DNA of 41,331 nt from CAYOEV01 sp964403075 (GCA_964403075.1 CAYOEV010000025.1:1-41331), one strand, 5' to 3'. Counted from the first letter of the stretch, positions 7,861-16,579 are shown. Program-made: numbers and translations. The notes: generated by a model from the sequence alone, not told the origin.

Positions 7861-8649
7861 CTACTCAGATAACTGAAAGACATCCACTTGGCTGCCTTTC
7901 ACGAAATGATAATAGTTGGCCGCCTGCAACACGAAATCATAATTACCAGGCGCCGCTGTTAATTCCAGCGTGTCAACCGAAAGTTGCCATCGCCACAATG
8001 AACTACCGGACAATCCCAAGATGAGGCTTGGTTGGACGTCTACCACGGGACCCACCGGCCGTCGCAACTCCGACAACATGGCACCTGATTCATCCAGCAC
8101 CAATACGCCATGGTCAGGCGCCACCAATACCATCAATCGGGTTTGATGCAAATGTGTGGCGGCCCTGTAAACCTCAGGAACATCGATTTGCTGGATAATC
8201 CTCCGGTTAATGATGTCTATACCCGTTAGCTTCCCCTGTCCTAGAAACCACAAATTGCCGCTCAGGTCAACCGAACCTTGATGGGCAGGACCAATGCCAA
8301 AGTCGCTCACAAAATATTCTCGGGGCTGTGCCGTGAATCGATCTATAAATTCGAATCGATTGAGGTCACCATAAAACAAAAAAGTCTTGAGTGAATTACC
8401 GGCATCTATCGCAGTCACCGCTGAATAGGCCATCGAAGAAAAGTCACGTGTGAGCTCCCCATCTTCAGACAATACCACCACCCGACCACTAGCTGTCCCC
8501 AAAAATACCTCTCCAAATGGACTCACATCTCCGGTGGTGACAACGTCTTTTAGCGTATGGCTTCCTACCAAAACCCAGTTATCCTGGGCGTTGGCCATGA
8601 AAAACCAGCAACTAAGAATTAAAAGTGAGAAGTTTGGCTTGCTGACCAT
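7861..8649 (-). CDS. Secreted beta-propeller-like protein, function unknown
   Basis: 262 residues with a signal peptide (about residues 1-21, SLLILSCWFFMANAQD). The remainder is a series of short beta-strand repeats such as GEVFLGTASGRVVVLSEDG, GSVDLSGNLWFLGQGKL and APDHGVLVLDESGAM, spaced about 40 residues apart. These resemble WD40/PQQ-like or two-component-regulator propeller blades, and the protein is probably periplasmic or surface-exposed. I cannot assign a specific family or partner. The ATG at 8649 lies 38 bases inside the preceding lpxH gene, so the two are cotranscribed. The gene order ftsH-lpxH-this gene suggests it simply follows lpxH in the operon. No catalytic motif is apparent. 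Confidence 0.7.
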   Translation of the reverse strand: MVSKPNFSLLILSCWFFMANAQDNWVLVGSHTLKDVVTTGDVSPFGEVFLGTASGRVVVLSEDGELTRDFSSMAYSAVTAIDAGNSLKTFLFYGDLNRFEFIDRFTAQPREYFVSDFGIGPAHQGSVDLSGNLWFLGQGKLTGIDIINRRIIQQIDVPEVYRAATHLHQTRLMVLVAPDHGVLVLDESGAMLSELRRPVGPVVDVQPSLILGLSGSSLWRWQLSVDTLELTAAPGNYDFVLQAANYYHFVKGSQVDVFQLSE

Positions 8650-9406
8650 CGTATTTCACATAAGTGAAGTGGTTAATCCATTCACCCAGGTTAAGGTACC
8701 TACTACCGCCTCTCACTTCCAAATCGAGCGGTACGTGGCGGTGCCCAAAAACATAAAAATCACAAGCCATTCCAGCCGCCTGCTGCCGCTCGCAGTAATG
8801 CCATAACCACTCTTTTTCTTTTTGCTCGAACCCAGAATCCTTCTTCTTTCCGGAGATACGACTTCGACTGGAGGCCGCACGAGCAATGGCAAAACCAATC
8901 CGTGGATGAATCCATCCGAATAGCCACTGAATAAACGGATTTGTAAATAGATACTTAATGAGTTTATACAAACGATCCCCGGGACCCAATCCGTCCCCAT
9001 GCCCCACAAACAACCTGTGGCCAGGCGTCTCTATGATCACCGGATTTCGAAGCACCGGTACATCAAGTTCTTTTGGGAAATAATCGAACATCCACATGTC
9101 GTGGTTGCCGGTAAAAAAGTAAATGGGGATATCTCGTTCACGCAGCTCTTTGATCTTTCCTAGGAACAGGGTAAACCCTTTTGGAATCACATACTTGTAT
9201 TCGTACCAAAAATCAAACAAATCGCCAACCAAGAAGATGGCCGCTGCTTCCTTCGATACTTCTTCCAACCAACCAACGATCTTGCGCTCCCGCTTTTCGC
9301 TGCTCGAAGGGTCAGGTGCTCCTAAATGAAAATCACTGGCAAAAAAGAGAGATTTTCCTTCTGCCAGTGACCTGAACTCTTTTAAAGTCTCAATCAATGC
9401 GTCCAT
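8612..9406 (-). CDS. lpxH: UDP-2,3-diacylglucosamine diphosphatase (LpxH-type)
   Basis: 264-residue calcineurin-like metallophosphoesterase. All metal-binding motifs are visible: SDFHLG at 24-29, GDLFDFW at 61-67, GNHDMW at 100-105, GHGDGLGPGD at 135-144 and FGHRHVP near 226-232. The GHGDGLGPGDRLYK segment and the following helices are typical of LpxH-like enzymes, which cleave UDP-2,3-diacylglucosamine to lipid X in lipid A synthesis at the inner membrane. No other lpx gene is in the window, so assignment to LpxH rather than another phosphoesterase of the group rests on motifs and length only. Twenty-three bases separate it from ftsH upstream on the same strand. The downstream gene overlaps it by 38 bases. 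Confidence 0.85.
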   Translation of the reverse strand: MDALIETLKEFRSLAEGKSLFFASDFHLGAPDPSSSEKRERKIVGWLEEVSKEAAAIFLVGDLFDFWYEYKYVIPKGFTLFLGKIKELRERDIPIYFFTGNHDMWMFDYFPKELDVPVLRNPVIIETPGHRLFVGHGDGLGPGDRLYKLIKYLFTNPFIQWLFGWIHPRIGFAIARAASSRSRISGKKKDSGFEQKEKEWLWHYCERQQAAGMACDFYVFGHRHVPLDLEVRGGSRYLNLGEWINHFTYVKYDGQQAKLLTFNS

Positions 9407-9429
9407 GGGTTAAAGCACCTTCGGACCAA

Positions 9430-11460
9430 TCAGTTGTTTTCCCCCTCCGACTCTTGTGAAACTTCCTGCGCCACCTTTTTCTTTACCTCATTCAGGTCGG
9501 CGCCTTTCTTCTTGGCCTTTTCTACCTTTCCGTTGGTAAATTTCTGATAAGTCGTTTCCGTGTCAAAAGGTCGAGGTCCAATCAATCGCTCCAGATCATT
9601 CTGGTAAATGATTTCCTTCTCAAGCAATTCATTGGCGATGATGTTCAATTTGTCCTCCTTTTCGTTCAGCAATTTCTTGGTGCGCTCATACGCCTTTTCA
9701 ATCAGCGTTTTCACCTCCTCATCGATTAATTTCGCTGTTGCCTCAGAATAGGGCTTGGTAAAGTTGTAATCAGATTGCTTGGAATCATGGAAGGAGATAT
9801 TACCCACTTTTTCGTTCATGCCGTAGATAGACACGATGCTGTAGGCCATTTTAGTAATGCGCTCCAGATCGCTCAAGGCGCCAGTAGATATCTTACCGAA
9901 AATAATTTCCTCAGCTGCTCTGCCTCCCAACGCCATGCACATCTCGTCAATCAGCTGATCGGTTTGATAGAGAAACTGCTCTTTGGGCAGGTATTGTGCG
10001 TACCCTAGCGCGGCAATGCCGCGTGGCACAATACTCACCTTTACCAATGGATCTGCATGCTCCAGATACCAGCCAGCCACTGCATGCCCTGCTTCGTGAA
10101 ACGCCACAATTTTCTTTTCCTCAGGAGATATGAGCTTATTTTTCTTTTCCAGTCCGCCTATCACACGGTCAACGGCATCTTGAAAATCTTTCATGTCTAC
10201 GTGCTTCTTTCCCTTGCGCGCGGCAATCAAAGCGGCCTCGTTACAGACGTTTGCTATCTCCGCACCCGCGAAACCAGGGGTTTGAGCGGCCAGCTTTTTG
10301 GGATCGATCTCTTCAGACAACTTGATCGGAGCCAGGTGTACCTTGAAGATGGCTTCCCGGCCAATGAGATCAGGCTTATCTATGCTCACCTGCCTATCAA
10401 ATCGTCCCGGACGTAGTAAAGCGCTGTCCAGCACATCTGGTCGGTTCGTCGCCGCCAATATGATGACTCCAGCATCGGTAGAAAACCCATCCATTTCCAC
10501 GAGCAGTGAATTCAGGGTGTTTTCGCGTTCATCGTTGGCTCCGGGCATTTGACCTCTGCCACGAGATCGCCCGATGGCATCTATTTCATCTATAAACACG
10601 ATGCAGGGCGCTTTTTCCTTGGCCTGCTTAAATAGGTCTCGGACTCGCGCCGCACCAACACCCACAAACATTTCCACGAAATCTGAACCAGACAGTGTGA
10701 AAAAAGGCACTTCTGCTTCTCCAGCCACTGCTTTGGCAAGCAACGTCTTACCAGTACCCGGAGGTCCCACCAGTAAAGCACCTTTGGGTATTTTACCTCC
10801 AATCTCTGTGTACTTCTCTGGATGCTTCAGAAATTCTACAATCTCTTTTACTTCCTCCTTGGCTTCTTCCAGACCCGCCACATCTTCAAAGGTGATTTTT
10901 ACGTTGTTCTCTGCATCGAATAACGCGGCCTTAGACTTACCAATATTGAAGATTTGACCTCCCGGACCGGCATTGCCGGTCATGCGCCTCATGAGCATCC
11001 AAAAGAGAAACACCATGAAAATGATAAAACCCCAGTTTAGAAGCACTGAAGAGAAGTCTTCACTATTGTCGACGTTGTAAACTACCCCAACCTCATCTTT
11101 TGAAGCTTCCAGGGTTTCCTTCATTTTCTCGTCGAAATTTCCAGGATCTACGACGGTAAAGTGATAATGAGGACCAGAATTTGCTCCCAAAGGACCTTGC
11201 TGGACCACTTCTTGATATTTGGAATTACTCAAAGCCTCGCTTTTGAGGTAAACTTCTACTTTCTTTTCATTGTTTACCAGGATTACTTTTTGCACATCAA
11301 GGCTCGGAATCAACTCTTTAAAAAGCCGACGCTCTGAGATCTCAACCGTGTTATTCGTTTTAGTAAAAAAAGCAAACCCCAATACAAATGCCACCAAACC
11401 GGCAACAATCCACAGCTGCACATTGGGACGAGGTTTTTTCGGATTTATCTTTTCTGCCAT
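9430..11460 (-). CDS. ftsH: ATP-dependent zinc metalloprotease FtsH
   Basis: 676-residue membrane AAA+ protease. Transmembrane helices lie at about residues 15-33 and 142-158, flanking a periplasmic domain. Walker A GPPGTGKT is at 232-239, Walker B IVFIDEID near 287-294, the second region of homology ATNRPDVLDSALLRPGRFDRQ spans 337-357, and zinc site HEAGH is at 455-459. FtsH degrades misfolded and short-lived membrane and cytosolic proteins, including LpxC in enterobacteria. Length and motif order are normal. The C-terminal tail after about residue 600 is charged and lysine-rich. It follows rsfS by 40 bases on the same strand and precedes lpxH, so rsfS-ftsH-lpxH probably form one transcript. 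Confidence 0.97.
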   Translation of the reverse strand: MAEKINPKKPRPNVQLWIVAGLVAFVLGFAFFTKTNNTVEISERRLFKELIPSLDVQKVILVNNEKKVEVYLKSEALSNSKYQEVVQQGPLGANSGPHYHFTVVDPGNFDEKMKETLEASKDEVGVVYNVDNSEDFSSVLLNWGFIIFMVFLFWMLMRRMTGNAGPGGQIFNIGKSKAALFDAENNVKITFEDVAGLEEAKEEVKEIVEFLKHPEKYTEIGGKIPKGALLVGPPGTGKTLLAKAVAGEAEVPFFTLSGSDFVEMFVGVGAARVRDLFKQAKEKAPCIVFIDEIDAIGRSRGRGQMPGANDERENTLNSLLVEMDGFSTDAGVIILAATNRPDVLDSALLRPGRFDRQVSIDKPDLIGREAIFKVHLAPIKLSEEIDPKKLAAQTPGFAGAEIANVCNEAALIAARKGKKHVDMKDFQDAVDRVIGGLEKKNKLISPEEKKIVAFHEAGHAVAGWYLEHADPLVKVSIVPRGIAALGYAQYLPKEQFLYQTDQLIDEMCMALGGRAAEEIIFGKISTGALSDLERITKMAYSIVSIYGMNEKVGNISFHDSKQSDYNFTKPYSEATAKLIDEEVKTLIEKAYERTKKLLNEKEDKLNIIANELLEKEIIYQNDLERLIGPRPFDTETTYQKFTNGKVEKAKKKGADLNEVKKKVAQEVSQESEGENN

Positions 11461-11500
11461 CAGATATTTTTAATTACTTGTTTAACGCGGACAACTTTTT

Positions 11501-11881
11501 TTAGTTCGAAGCCTCAATTCGCTCCACTTGAGCATCACCCCAGAGTTCTTCGAGGCCAAAAAATTGCCTCTTTGCGGGATGGAATACATGTACCACCACG
11601 TCTACATAGTCTATGAGCACCCATTCTTTGTTCTGCCTTCCTTCCCGCTTCCAGGGTGTTTGGCCAGTCCGCTTTTTGACTTCCTCTTCTACGGCATCAG
11701 CAATGGCATCAATTTGTGTATCTGAACTACCCGAGCAAATAATAAAAAAATCAGAAACAGCATGTTTGATCTCACGCAGATCCATCACTACTACATTCAT
11801 CGCCTTTTTATCGAGCATTCCTGCGAGAATGGCTTCCGTTATTTCCTCAGCATTTACTTTTCGCGCCTGCGCTTCTTGCAT
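11501..11881 (-). CDS. rsfS: Ribosomal silencing factor RsfS
   Basis: 126-residue protein of the RsfS/Iojap (DUF143) family, which binds ribosomal protein L14 and blocks subunit joining under nutrient limitation. Recognisable family patches are NVVVMDLREI, SDFFIICSGSSDTQIDAIA (about residues 43-61), and EWVLIDYVDVVVHVFHPAKR (about 86-105). Length is normal. It starts about 47 bases from the divergent biotin ligase gene, and a TAACTTTG box at 11909-11916 is well placed to be its promoter. Confidence 0.95.
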   Translation of the reverse strand: MQEAQARKVNAEEITEAILAGMLDKKAMNVVVMDLREIKHAVSDFFIICSGSSDTQIDAIADAVEEEVKKRTGQTPWKREGRQNKEWVLIDYVDVVVHVFHPAKRQFFGLEELWGDAQVERIEASN

Positions 11882-11887
11882 TCAAAT

Positions 11888-11895
11888 TAATTTTG
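11888..11895 (+). promoter_or_regulatory. Candidate -7 box for biotin ligase (TAATTTTG)
   Basis: Exact TAnnTTTG match on the plus strand, 34 bases before the GTG start of the ligase gene. The predicted transcription start is near 11902. Confidence 0.45.
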
Positions 11896-11908
11896 ACAAA
11901 TTGATCAT

Positions 11909-11916
11909 CAAAGTTA
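11909..11916 (-). promoter_or_regulatory. Candidate -7 box for rsfS (TAACTTTG)
   Basis: Exact TAnnTTTG match on the minus strand, 28 bases before the rsfS ATG. With the plus-strand box at 11888-11895 it makes a compact back-to-back promoter pair in which the predicted transcripts overlap by a few bases. Confidence 0.45.
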
Positions 11917-11928
11917 CAACTATTTAAT

Positions 11929-12690
11929 GTGCATAAAATCTTTGCCAAAACTTCATTTGCCGGGAAATCAGTTACTTTCCTGCCAATCTGTCACTCAACC
12001 AACGAGCTAGCCAAAGACACTTACAGACAAAGCGACATTCAACCCGGTCACATTTGGCTTTCCGACTACCAGGCGAAAGGCAGGGGACAGATGGGTAACG
12101 TGTGGATGAGCGAACCTGGCAAAAACCTACTATTTACTTTGTTCCTCACCCCTGATTTTCTATCCGCACAGGACCAATACCGGATCAACGTGCTCGTCGC
12201 AGTGGTGATCAGGGAAACCTTACAGCATATGATGCCACTGGCTAAGGTGGAAATCAAATGGCCCAACGATATTTATCTCAATGAAAGAAAGGTAGCGGGC
12301 ATCCTCATTGAATCCATCCTCACGGGCAAAAACATAGAAGCGCTTTTTTGCGGTGTGGGCATCAATGTAAACCAAGAAAAATTCAATGGACTTGACACGG
12401 CCACCTCAATACTCAAGGAAACTCAACACGCTACCTCACGCCACGAGCTCCTTGAAGCGATGCTGCTTCGTTTCGAACAACAATACCTGAGGTTGTCTGA
12501 AAAATTCGGGCCAGTTCTGGAACAATATCTGATGCACCTACGCTGGCGCAATGAGTGGCACATCTTTAAAACAAATAATGGCACATTTCAAGGCTGCATC
12601 ACTGGTATTGATGCCCATGGACGCCTGGAAATGAAAACATCCAAGAGCACTCGACATTTTGACGTAAAAGAAATCACTTATGTGGAATGA
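11929..12690 (+). CDS. birA: Biotin--[acetyl-CoA-carboxylase] ligase
   Basis: 253-residue biotin protein ligase without an N-terminal DNA-binding domain (class I). The ATP/biotin loop is GRGQMGN at residues 51-57, a variant of GRGRxGR. KWPND at 110-114 and the catalytic-site segment ERKVAGILIES at about 119-129 are present, as is FCGVGINVN near 145-153. It biotinylates the carrier subunit of acetyl-CoA carboxylase. The start is a GTG at 11929; the ATG two bases earlier is out of frame and no other in-frame start is near. Because the DNA-binding domain is missing, it is not expected to repress biotin synthesis. It is followed 60 bases later by ahcY on the same strand. Confidence 0.92.
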   Translation: MHKIFAKTSFAGKSVTFLPICHSTNELAKDTYRQSDIQPGHIWLSDYQAKGRGQMGNVWMSEPGKNLLFTLFLTPDFLSAQDQYRINVLVAVVIRETLQHMMPLAKVEIKWPNDIYLNERKVAGILIESILTGKNIEALFCGVGINVNQEKFNGLDTATSILKETQHATSRHELLEAMLLRFEQQYLRLSEKFGPVLEQYLMHLRWRNEWHIFKTNNGTFQGCITGIDAHGRLEMKTSKSTRHFDVKEITYVE

Positions 12691-12723
12691 ACTCTTACCA
12701 CTGGCCTTTGATTCTATAATGGT

Positions 12724-12731
12724 TAACTTTG
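12724..12731 (+). promoter_or_regulatory. Candidate -7 box for ahcY (TAACTTTG)
   Basis: Exact TAnnTTTG match in the 60-base gap before ahcY, predicting a start near 12738 and a leader of about 13 bases. An upstream TTTG at 12707-12710 is closer (13 bases) than the usual -33 spacing. Confidence 0.45.
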
Positions 12732-12750
12732 AATCATCAAATAACTTATC

Positions 12751-14058
12751 ATGATAGAAGAGAAAGTAGCTTATAAAGTGAAAGACATAAGCTTGGCCGA
12801 ATATGGCCGAAAAGAAATTCGTTTGGCTGAGGCTGAAATGCCTGGATTGATGGCCCTGCGTGAACAATATGGTCCAGACAAGCCGTTGAAAGGGGCGCGC
12901 ATTGCAGGTTGTCTGCACATGACCATTCAGACCGCCGTGCTAATCGAAACGCTCACCGAGTTGGGTGCTGAGGTGTCTTGGTCATCATGCAATATTTTTT
13001 CCACACAAGATCATGCGGCCGCCGCAATTGCCAAAACAGGTGTGCCTGTTTATGCCTGGAAAGGCATGAATGCTGAAGAATTTGATTGGTGCATAGAAAA
13101 TACGCTGACGGCTTTCTCTGACGGTCAGCCGCTCAATATGATTTTGGACGACGGTGGAGACCTCACCAACATGGTATTGGACAAATATCCTGAGCTGGCG
13201 CCCAACATCAAAGGTTTAAGTGAAGAGACAACTACAGGTGTACATCGTCTCTATGACCGGATGAAAAATGGCACCCTCCCAATGCCAGCGATCAACGTAA
13301 ACGATTCAGTTACAAAGTCAAAATTCGACAATAAATATGGATGTCAGGAATCCCTTGTAGATGCGATCCGACGCGCCACTGACATCATGCTTGCAGGCAA
13401 GGTTGCCGTAGTAGCAGGTTATGGCGATGTAGGAAAAGGTTCCGCGGCCTCACTCAAAGGAGCTGGCGTGCGGGTTTTGGTCACAGAAATAGACCCGATA
13501 TGCGCGCTTCAGGCAGCCATGGATGGCTTTGAGGTCATTAAGATGAAAAATGCCATTCCTCGGGCTGACATTGTGGTGACCGCTACGGGTAACAAAGACA
13601 TTATCACTGAGCCCGATTTTCGTGCCATGAAAGACAAAGCCATCGTTTGTAATATCGGCCACTTTGACAATGAAATCGACATGGCCTGGTTGAATGCACA
13701 TTACGGGGATACCAAGGATGAAATCAAACCACAGGTAGATTTGTACAACATTGAAGGTAAGGAGATCATTTTGCTGGCCGAGGGCCGACTGGTCAACCTG
13801 GGCATAGCTACTGGTCACCCTTCTTTTGTAATGTCTAACTCATTTACCAACCAAGTACTGGCGCAAATGGAGTTATGGAAAAATGCGGACAACTATGAAA
13901 ACAAAGTTTACATGCTTCCGAAGCATCTCGATGAAGAGGTTGCTCGCCTTCACCTGGCCAAGATTGGCGTGGAATTGGACGAACTTTCTGAGGAGCAGGC
14001 CGACTACATCGGTGTAGCCATGAAAGGACCTTTCAAACCAGATTACTACAGGTATTAA
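12751..14058 (+). CDS. ahcY: Adenosylhomocysteinase
   Basis: 435-residue S-adenosylhomocysteine hydrolase, which splits SAH to adenosine and homocysteine with tightly bound NAD and so relieves inhibition of methyltransferases. Visible family features are SSCNIFSTQDHAAAAI in the substrate domain (about residues 77-92), the NAD-binding Rossmann loop VAGYGDVGKGSA at about 222-233, CNIGHFDNEIDM, and the C-terminal KPDYYRY that completes the partner subunit's cofactor site. Length and both termini are normal. A bidirectional terminator hairpin follows the stop at 14079-14111. Confidence 0.97.
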   Translation: MIEEKVAYKVKDISLAEYGRKEIRLAEAEMPGLMALREQYGPDKPLKGARIAGCLHMTIQTAVLIETLTELGAEVSWSSCNIFSTQDHAAAAIAKTGVPVYAWKGMNAEEFDWCIENTLTAFSDGQPLNMILDDGGDLTNMVLDKYPELAPNIKGLSEETTTGVHRLYDRMKNGTLPMPAINVNDSVTKSKFDNKYGCQESLVDAIRRATDIMLAGKVAVVAGYGDVGKGSAASLKGAGVRVLVTEIDPICALQAAMDGFEVIKMKNAIPRADIVVTATGNKDIITEPDFRAMKDKAIVCNIGHFDNEIDMAWLNAHYGDTKDEIKPQVDLYNIEGKEIILLAEGRLVNLGIATGHPSFVMSNSFTNQVLAQMELWKNADNYENKVYMLPKHLDEEVARLHLAKIGVELDELSEEQADYIGVAMKGPFKPDYYRY

Positions 14059-14078
14059 TAACCAAAAGAGGTTGCTAT

Positions 14079-14111
14079 AAAAACCCCTCGCCTAACGGCG
14101 GGTGGTTTTTT
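14079..14111. terminator. Bidirectional intrinsic terminator
   Basis: Arms 14079-14092 and 14097-14110 form a 14-base stem with one mismatch and one G-U pair around loop TAAC. It starts with AAAAA and ends with TTTTTT, so it can terminate both ahcY (plus) and the converging glycosyltransferase operon (minus). Confidence 0.85.
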
Positions 14112-14130
14112 ATGGCTGATACGTGGAGTT

Positions 14131-15225
14131 TTATCCCTGGGCCTTAACCTGTTTGTAAACTGCGCAGGTTCCTTGTGCTGTTCTTTCTTTTGAAAATAGT
14201 TTAACCCTTTCCTTTGCGGCATGCACAAAACGATCGGCAATTTCCGGATGATCCAATAGATACATGACCCCCTGAGAAAGTCCGTCCACATCAGCAATCT
14301 CCTGGAGCAAACCATTCACTTCATGGGTAATCATTTCCGGAATTCCCCCTGCCCGGGTAGTCACAATGGGGAGTCCCGCTGCCATGGCATCCAAAATGCT
14401 GGTACCCAATCCTTCTGTCTTTGAGGTGAAGAGGAAAATATCAAGAGAAGGCAGCACTTCACGTATATTGGGCACGAATCCGGTAAATGTGATGACATCT
14501 GACAATCCTTTGGCTCTGACAAACTCCTTAATCTCGCGTGCCATCGGTCCTTCGCCTATGATGAAAAAGTGGGTTTTAGGACGGTTTTTCCGTACCAATT
14601 CTGCCACGCTAACAAAGGTGAAATAGTCTTTTTGATCGGAAATCGCTGAACTGTTCCCTATAATGGCGTGGTCCGCCGGAACCTGATAAGTTTTTCGCAA
14701 CCACTGAGAAGTTTTAAAAGGCTCGAACTTGTGTGTATCGATGCCGCTTTTTACCACCACCAGCTTATTCGTATCCCTTACATCTGGTTCGGTTATTTCT
14801 CTGATGATATCAGAGATACAAATGATCTTTTTAATGCCGCCATAATTGTACTTGAATCGACTAAACCAGTTGTTTTTTATCGGAAAGTCGACCCGCCTGG
14901 TAAGAATCAGGGGCGTCTGGTTACCCAACAGTCCACTGATAACGGCCACTGTATGCGACCGTGAAGAATGCATTTGTATAAAATCGAATGGCGCTTTCCG
15001 GCATAATCGTTTAATGGCCCATGCAGTGGCAAGATCATAAGCCGATCGAAAGGGCATGGGTACATGTGGCAACCGGTTATCGGCACAGTATCTGTGGACC
15101 GCCGAACCCACCCGACACGCAACGATTACCTCTAAACCCAGGGCCAGGCTTTCTTCCACAAGGTAAATGATCTGTTGCTCGCCTCCTCGCCAGGTGGCCT
15201 CAGAACTAAGATGGAGGATTCTCAT
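14131..15225 (-). CDS. GT4-family glycosyltransferase
   Basis: 364-residue GT-B glycosyltransferase of family 4. The N-terminal acceptor domain opens MRILHLSSEATWRGGEQQII. The C-terminal donor domain contains FIIGEGPMAREI (about residue 217-228), FTGFVPNIREVLPSLDIFLF (about 242-261) and the EX7E-type nucleotide-sugar motif EGLGTSILDAMAAGLPIV (about 267-284). It transfers a sugar from an activated donor, usually onto lipopolysaccharide or another surface glycan; the donor and acceptor are not identifiable. It overlaps the upstream GT2 gene by 4 bases (ATGA) and is the last gene of the operon, ending at a strong terminator. Confidence 0.9.
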   Translation of the reverse strand: MRILHLSSEATWRGGEQQIIYLVEESLALGLEVIVACRVGSAVHRYCADNRLPHVPMPFRSAYDLATAWAIKRLCRKAPFDFIQMHSSRSHTVAVISGLLGNQTPLILTRRVDFPIKNNWFSRFKYNYGGIKKIICISDIIREITEPDVRDTNKLVVVKSGIDTHKFEPFKTSQWLRKTYQVPADHAIIGNSSAISDQKDYFTFVSVAELVRKNRPKTHFFIIGEGPMAREIKEFVRAKGLSDVITFTGFVPNIREVLPSLDIFLFTSKTEGLGTSILDAMAAGLPIVTTRAGGIPEMITHEVNGLLQEIADVDGLSQGVMYLLDHPEIADRFVHAAKERVKLFSKERTAQGTCAVYKQVKAQG

Positions 15226-15980
15226 TGCGCCTGCTGAATTTCACGCAGCTTGGCGTATTTTAAAAATTTATAATAGGCGGTGTTGTAAGAAATGACAAAA
15301 CCATAGTATCCATCCAGAAACCCCGCCTGAAGAAAATATTTTTTAAAAAAGTTAAATAACGGACCCAACAAAATATGAACAAGAAAATGTGACCTCTTGC
15401 CATTGTCGTAGGCAGCGCGGGCTGCGATAGAAGAAAATTTTTGAATCTGTGCGACATGCTCTTCCAAGGTGTAAAAAGAGTAGTGCACCAAATCACCAGA
15501 GAGCCTGCAGACCTTAACGCCATCCGATAACACTACCCGATCATGGGGATTTTGCCCGCCCCACTGGCCGTGGTTGCGGTTCCATAACCGCACCTTCGGA
15601 TCAGGATACCATCCGGTATGGCGTATCCACTTTCCACAAAAGTTCGTCAGGCGCTTTAGCTCAAAGGCAGTGGTTGCCACAGCCCCTTTCCTGGCGGACA
15701 TGAGCGCGTCTGCCAATTCCGGTGTCAGGGCCTCGTCAGCGTCCAGGCTTAGCACCCAGTCATGGGCTGCAAGTTGCATCGCATAATTCTTTTGTTGGAT
15801 GTGTCCCTCAAAAGGGTGCTGTTCGAATCGCACCCCATACAATTGACAAATTTCTGCCGTCCGGTCTTCACTGTAGGAATCGACCACCAATATTTCATCC
15901 ACCATACCCTGAAGTGATGACAGGCAGCGGTCAATGTTCCGCTCTTCGTTAAAAGTGATGATAACTGCCGATACCTTCAT
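15222..15980 (-). CDS. GT2-family glycosyltransferase (WaaE/KdtX-like)
   Basis: 252-residue GT-A glycosyltransferase from the ATG at 15978-15980 (MKVSAVIITFNEERNI). A TTG 18 bases upstream (15998) would add a tail with no family similarity that overlaps the preceding gene, so I reject it. Features are DEILVVDSYSEDRTAEI (about 28-44), the DxD-type metal site in WVLSLDADEAL (about 74-84), and TGWYPDPKVRLWNR, typical of the WaaE/KdtX group that adds glucose to LPS core. C-terminal segment is hydrophobic/aromatic and may be membrane-peripheral. It starts 5 bases after the end of the sulfotransferase tail and overlaps the GT4 gene. Confidence 0.88.
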   Translation of the reverse strand: MKVSAVIITFNEERNIDRCLSSLQGMVDEILVVDSYSEDRTAEICQLYGVRFEQHPFEGHIQQKNYAMQLAAHDWVLSLDADEALTPELADALMSARKGAVATTAFELKRLTNFCGKWIRHTGWYPDPKVRLWNRNHGQWGGQNPHDRVVLSDGVKVCRLSGDLVHYSFYTLEEHVAQIQKFSSIAARAAYDNGKRSHFLVHILLGPLFNFFKKYFLQAGFLDGYYGFVISYNTAYYKFLKYAKLREIQQAQ

Positions 15981-15985
15981 GTCTG

Positions 15986-16579
15986 TCACGATTTCCAAAA
16001 CATCCGAAAATTACGCCCCTTTGACCGCATAGGGTGGTAGCTGCCCTTATTGGCATGTGGAAATGGGATTGAAGGTAATTCCCGATTAAGAAATTCTCAC
16101 AGCTCCGGCCATCCATGCCCTTGACTCCAGTTTACATTTAACAATTTACCTGGCTTATCTGCAAAAAAGGCCTCCACGCCTTCACGATGCATACGATAAC
16201 GTTCCAGAAATACATTGGGATTTTTTTCCGGATCCCCATTTCCCTCACCATAAATCCATTCCCGCATGGCTGTTGACTTACCGCTAAAGCTGTTCACAAT
16301 ACTTTTGATCCAGTCCGCTTCGTCCCGCCAGGTAAACACAAACCGTGCATCCGGAAACTGTTGATAGAGTTCCTCGTATAATACCGGCCATGGATTGTCC
16401 TGAAACAGGTCATAAGCACCGGCCACCTGCAACGTTGGCCCCAGATCGCCCTGTGCCAGACTCTTCGCCAGATCTGTTCGCACAGGAGCTGTCCGATAAC
16501 CCAAAACCCGCCCATCAGACTCCAGGGTGGTAGTGCCTGTCTTATGAAATCCTATGCCAAAAATTTTCGAAATAGCCAT
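15986..16579 (-). pseudogene. Sulfotransferase-like gene interrupted by one in-frame TGA
   Basis: The first 160 codons form a Sulfotransfer_4-like protein: IFGIGFHKTGTTTLE with the PAPS 5'-phosphosulfate loop at residues 12-17, and ARFVFTWRDEADWIKSIV (about 78-95) as the 3'-phosphate-binding region. Codon 161 is TGA (plus 16097-16099), after GHGWPEL. Directly in frame behind it the family's C-terminal tail continues: EFLNRELPSIPFPHANKGSYHP and 14 further residues to a TGA at 15986-15988. In homologues the position after WxxL is commonly Cys (LCxFL), so a single base change from TGT/TGC to TGA explains the break. Either a recent nonsense mutation or sequencing error, or readthrough. Full length with the tail would be about 197 residues, normal for the family. 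Confidence 0.8.

Noticed and set aside
9775..10957. Plus-strand open frames of 60-130 codons inside ftsH
   Set aside because: Shadows of the ftsH coding sequence without independent motifs or promoters.
15981..15998. TTG start giving an N-terminal MEIVTD extension on the GT2 protein
   Set aside because: The family starts at MKVSAVIITFNEE; the extension overlaps the end of the sulfotransferase tail.
16097..16099. Selenocysteine insertion at the sulfotransferase TGA
   Set aside because: Only a weak A/T-rich 6-base stem follows, no selenium genes are in the window, and Bacteroidota are not known to use selenocysteine widely; nonsense mutation is simpler.
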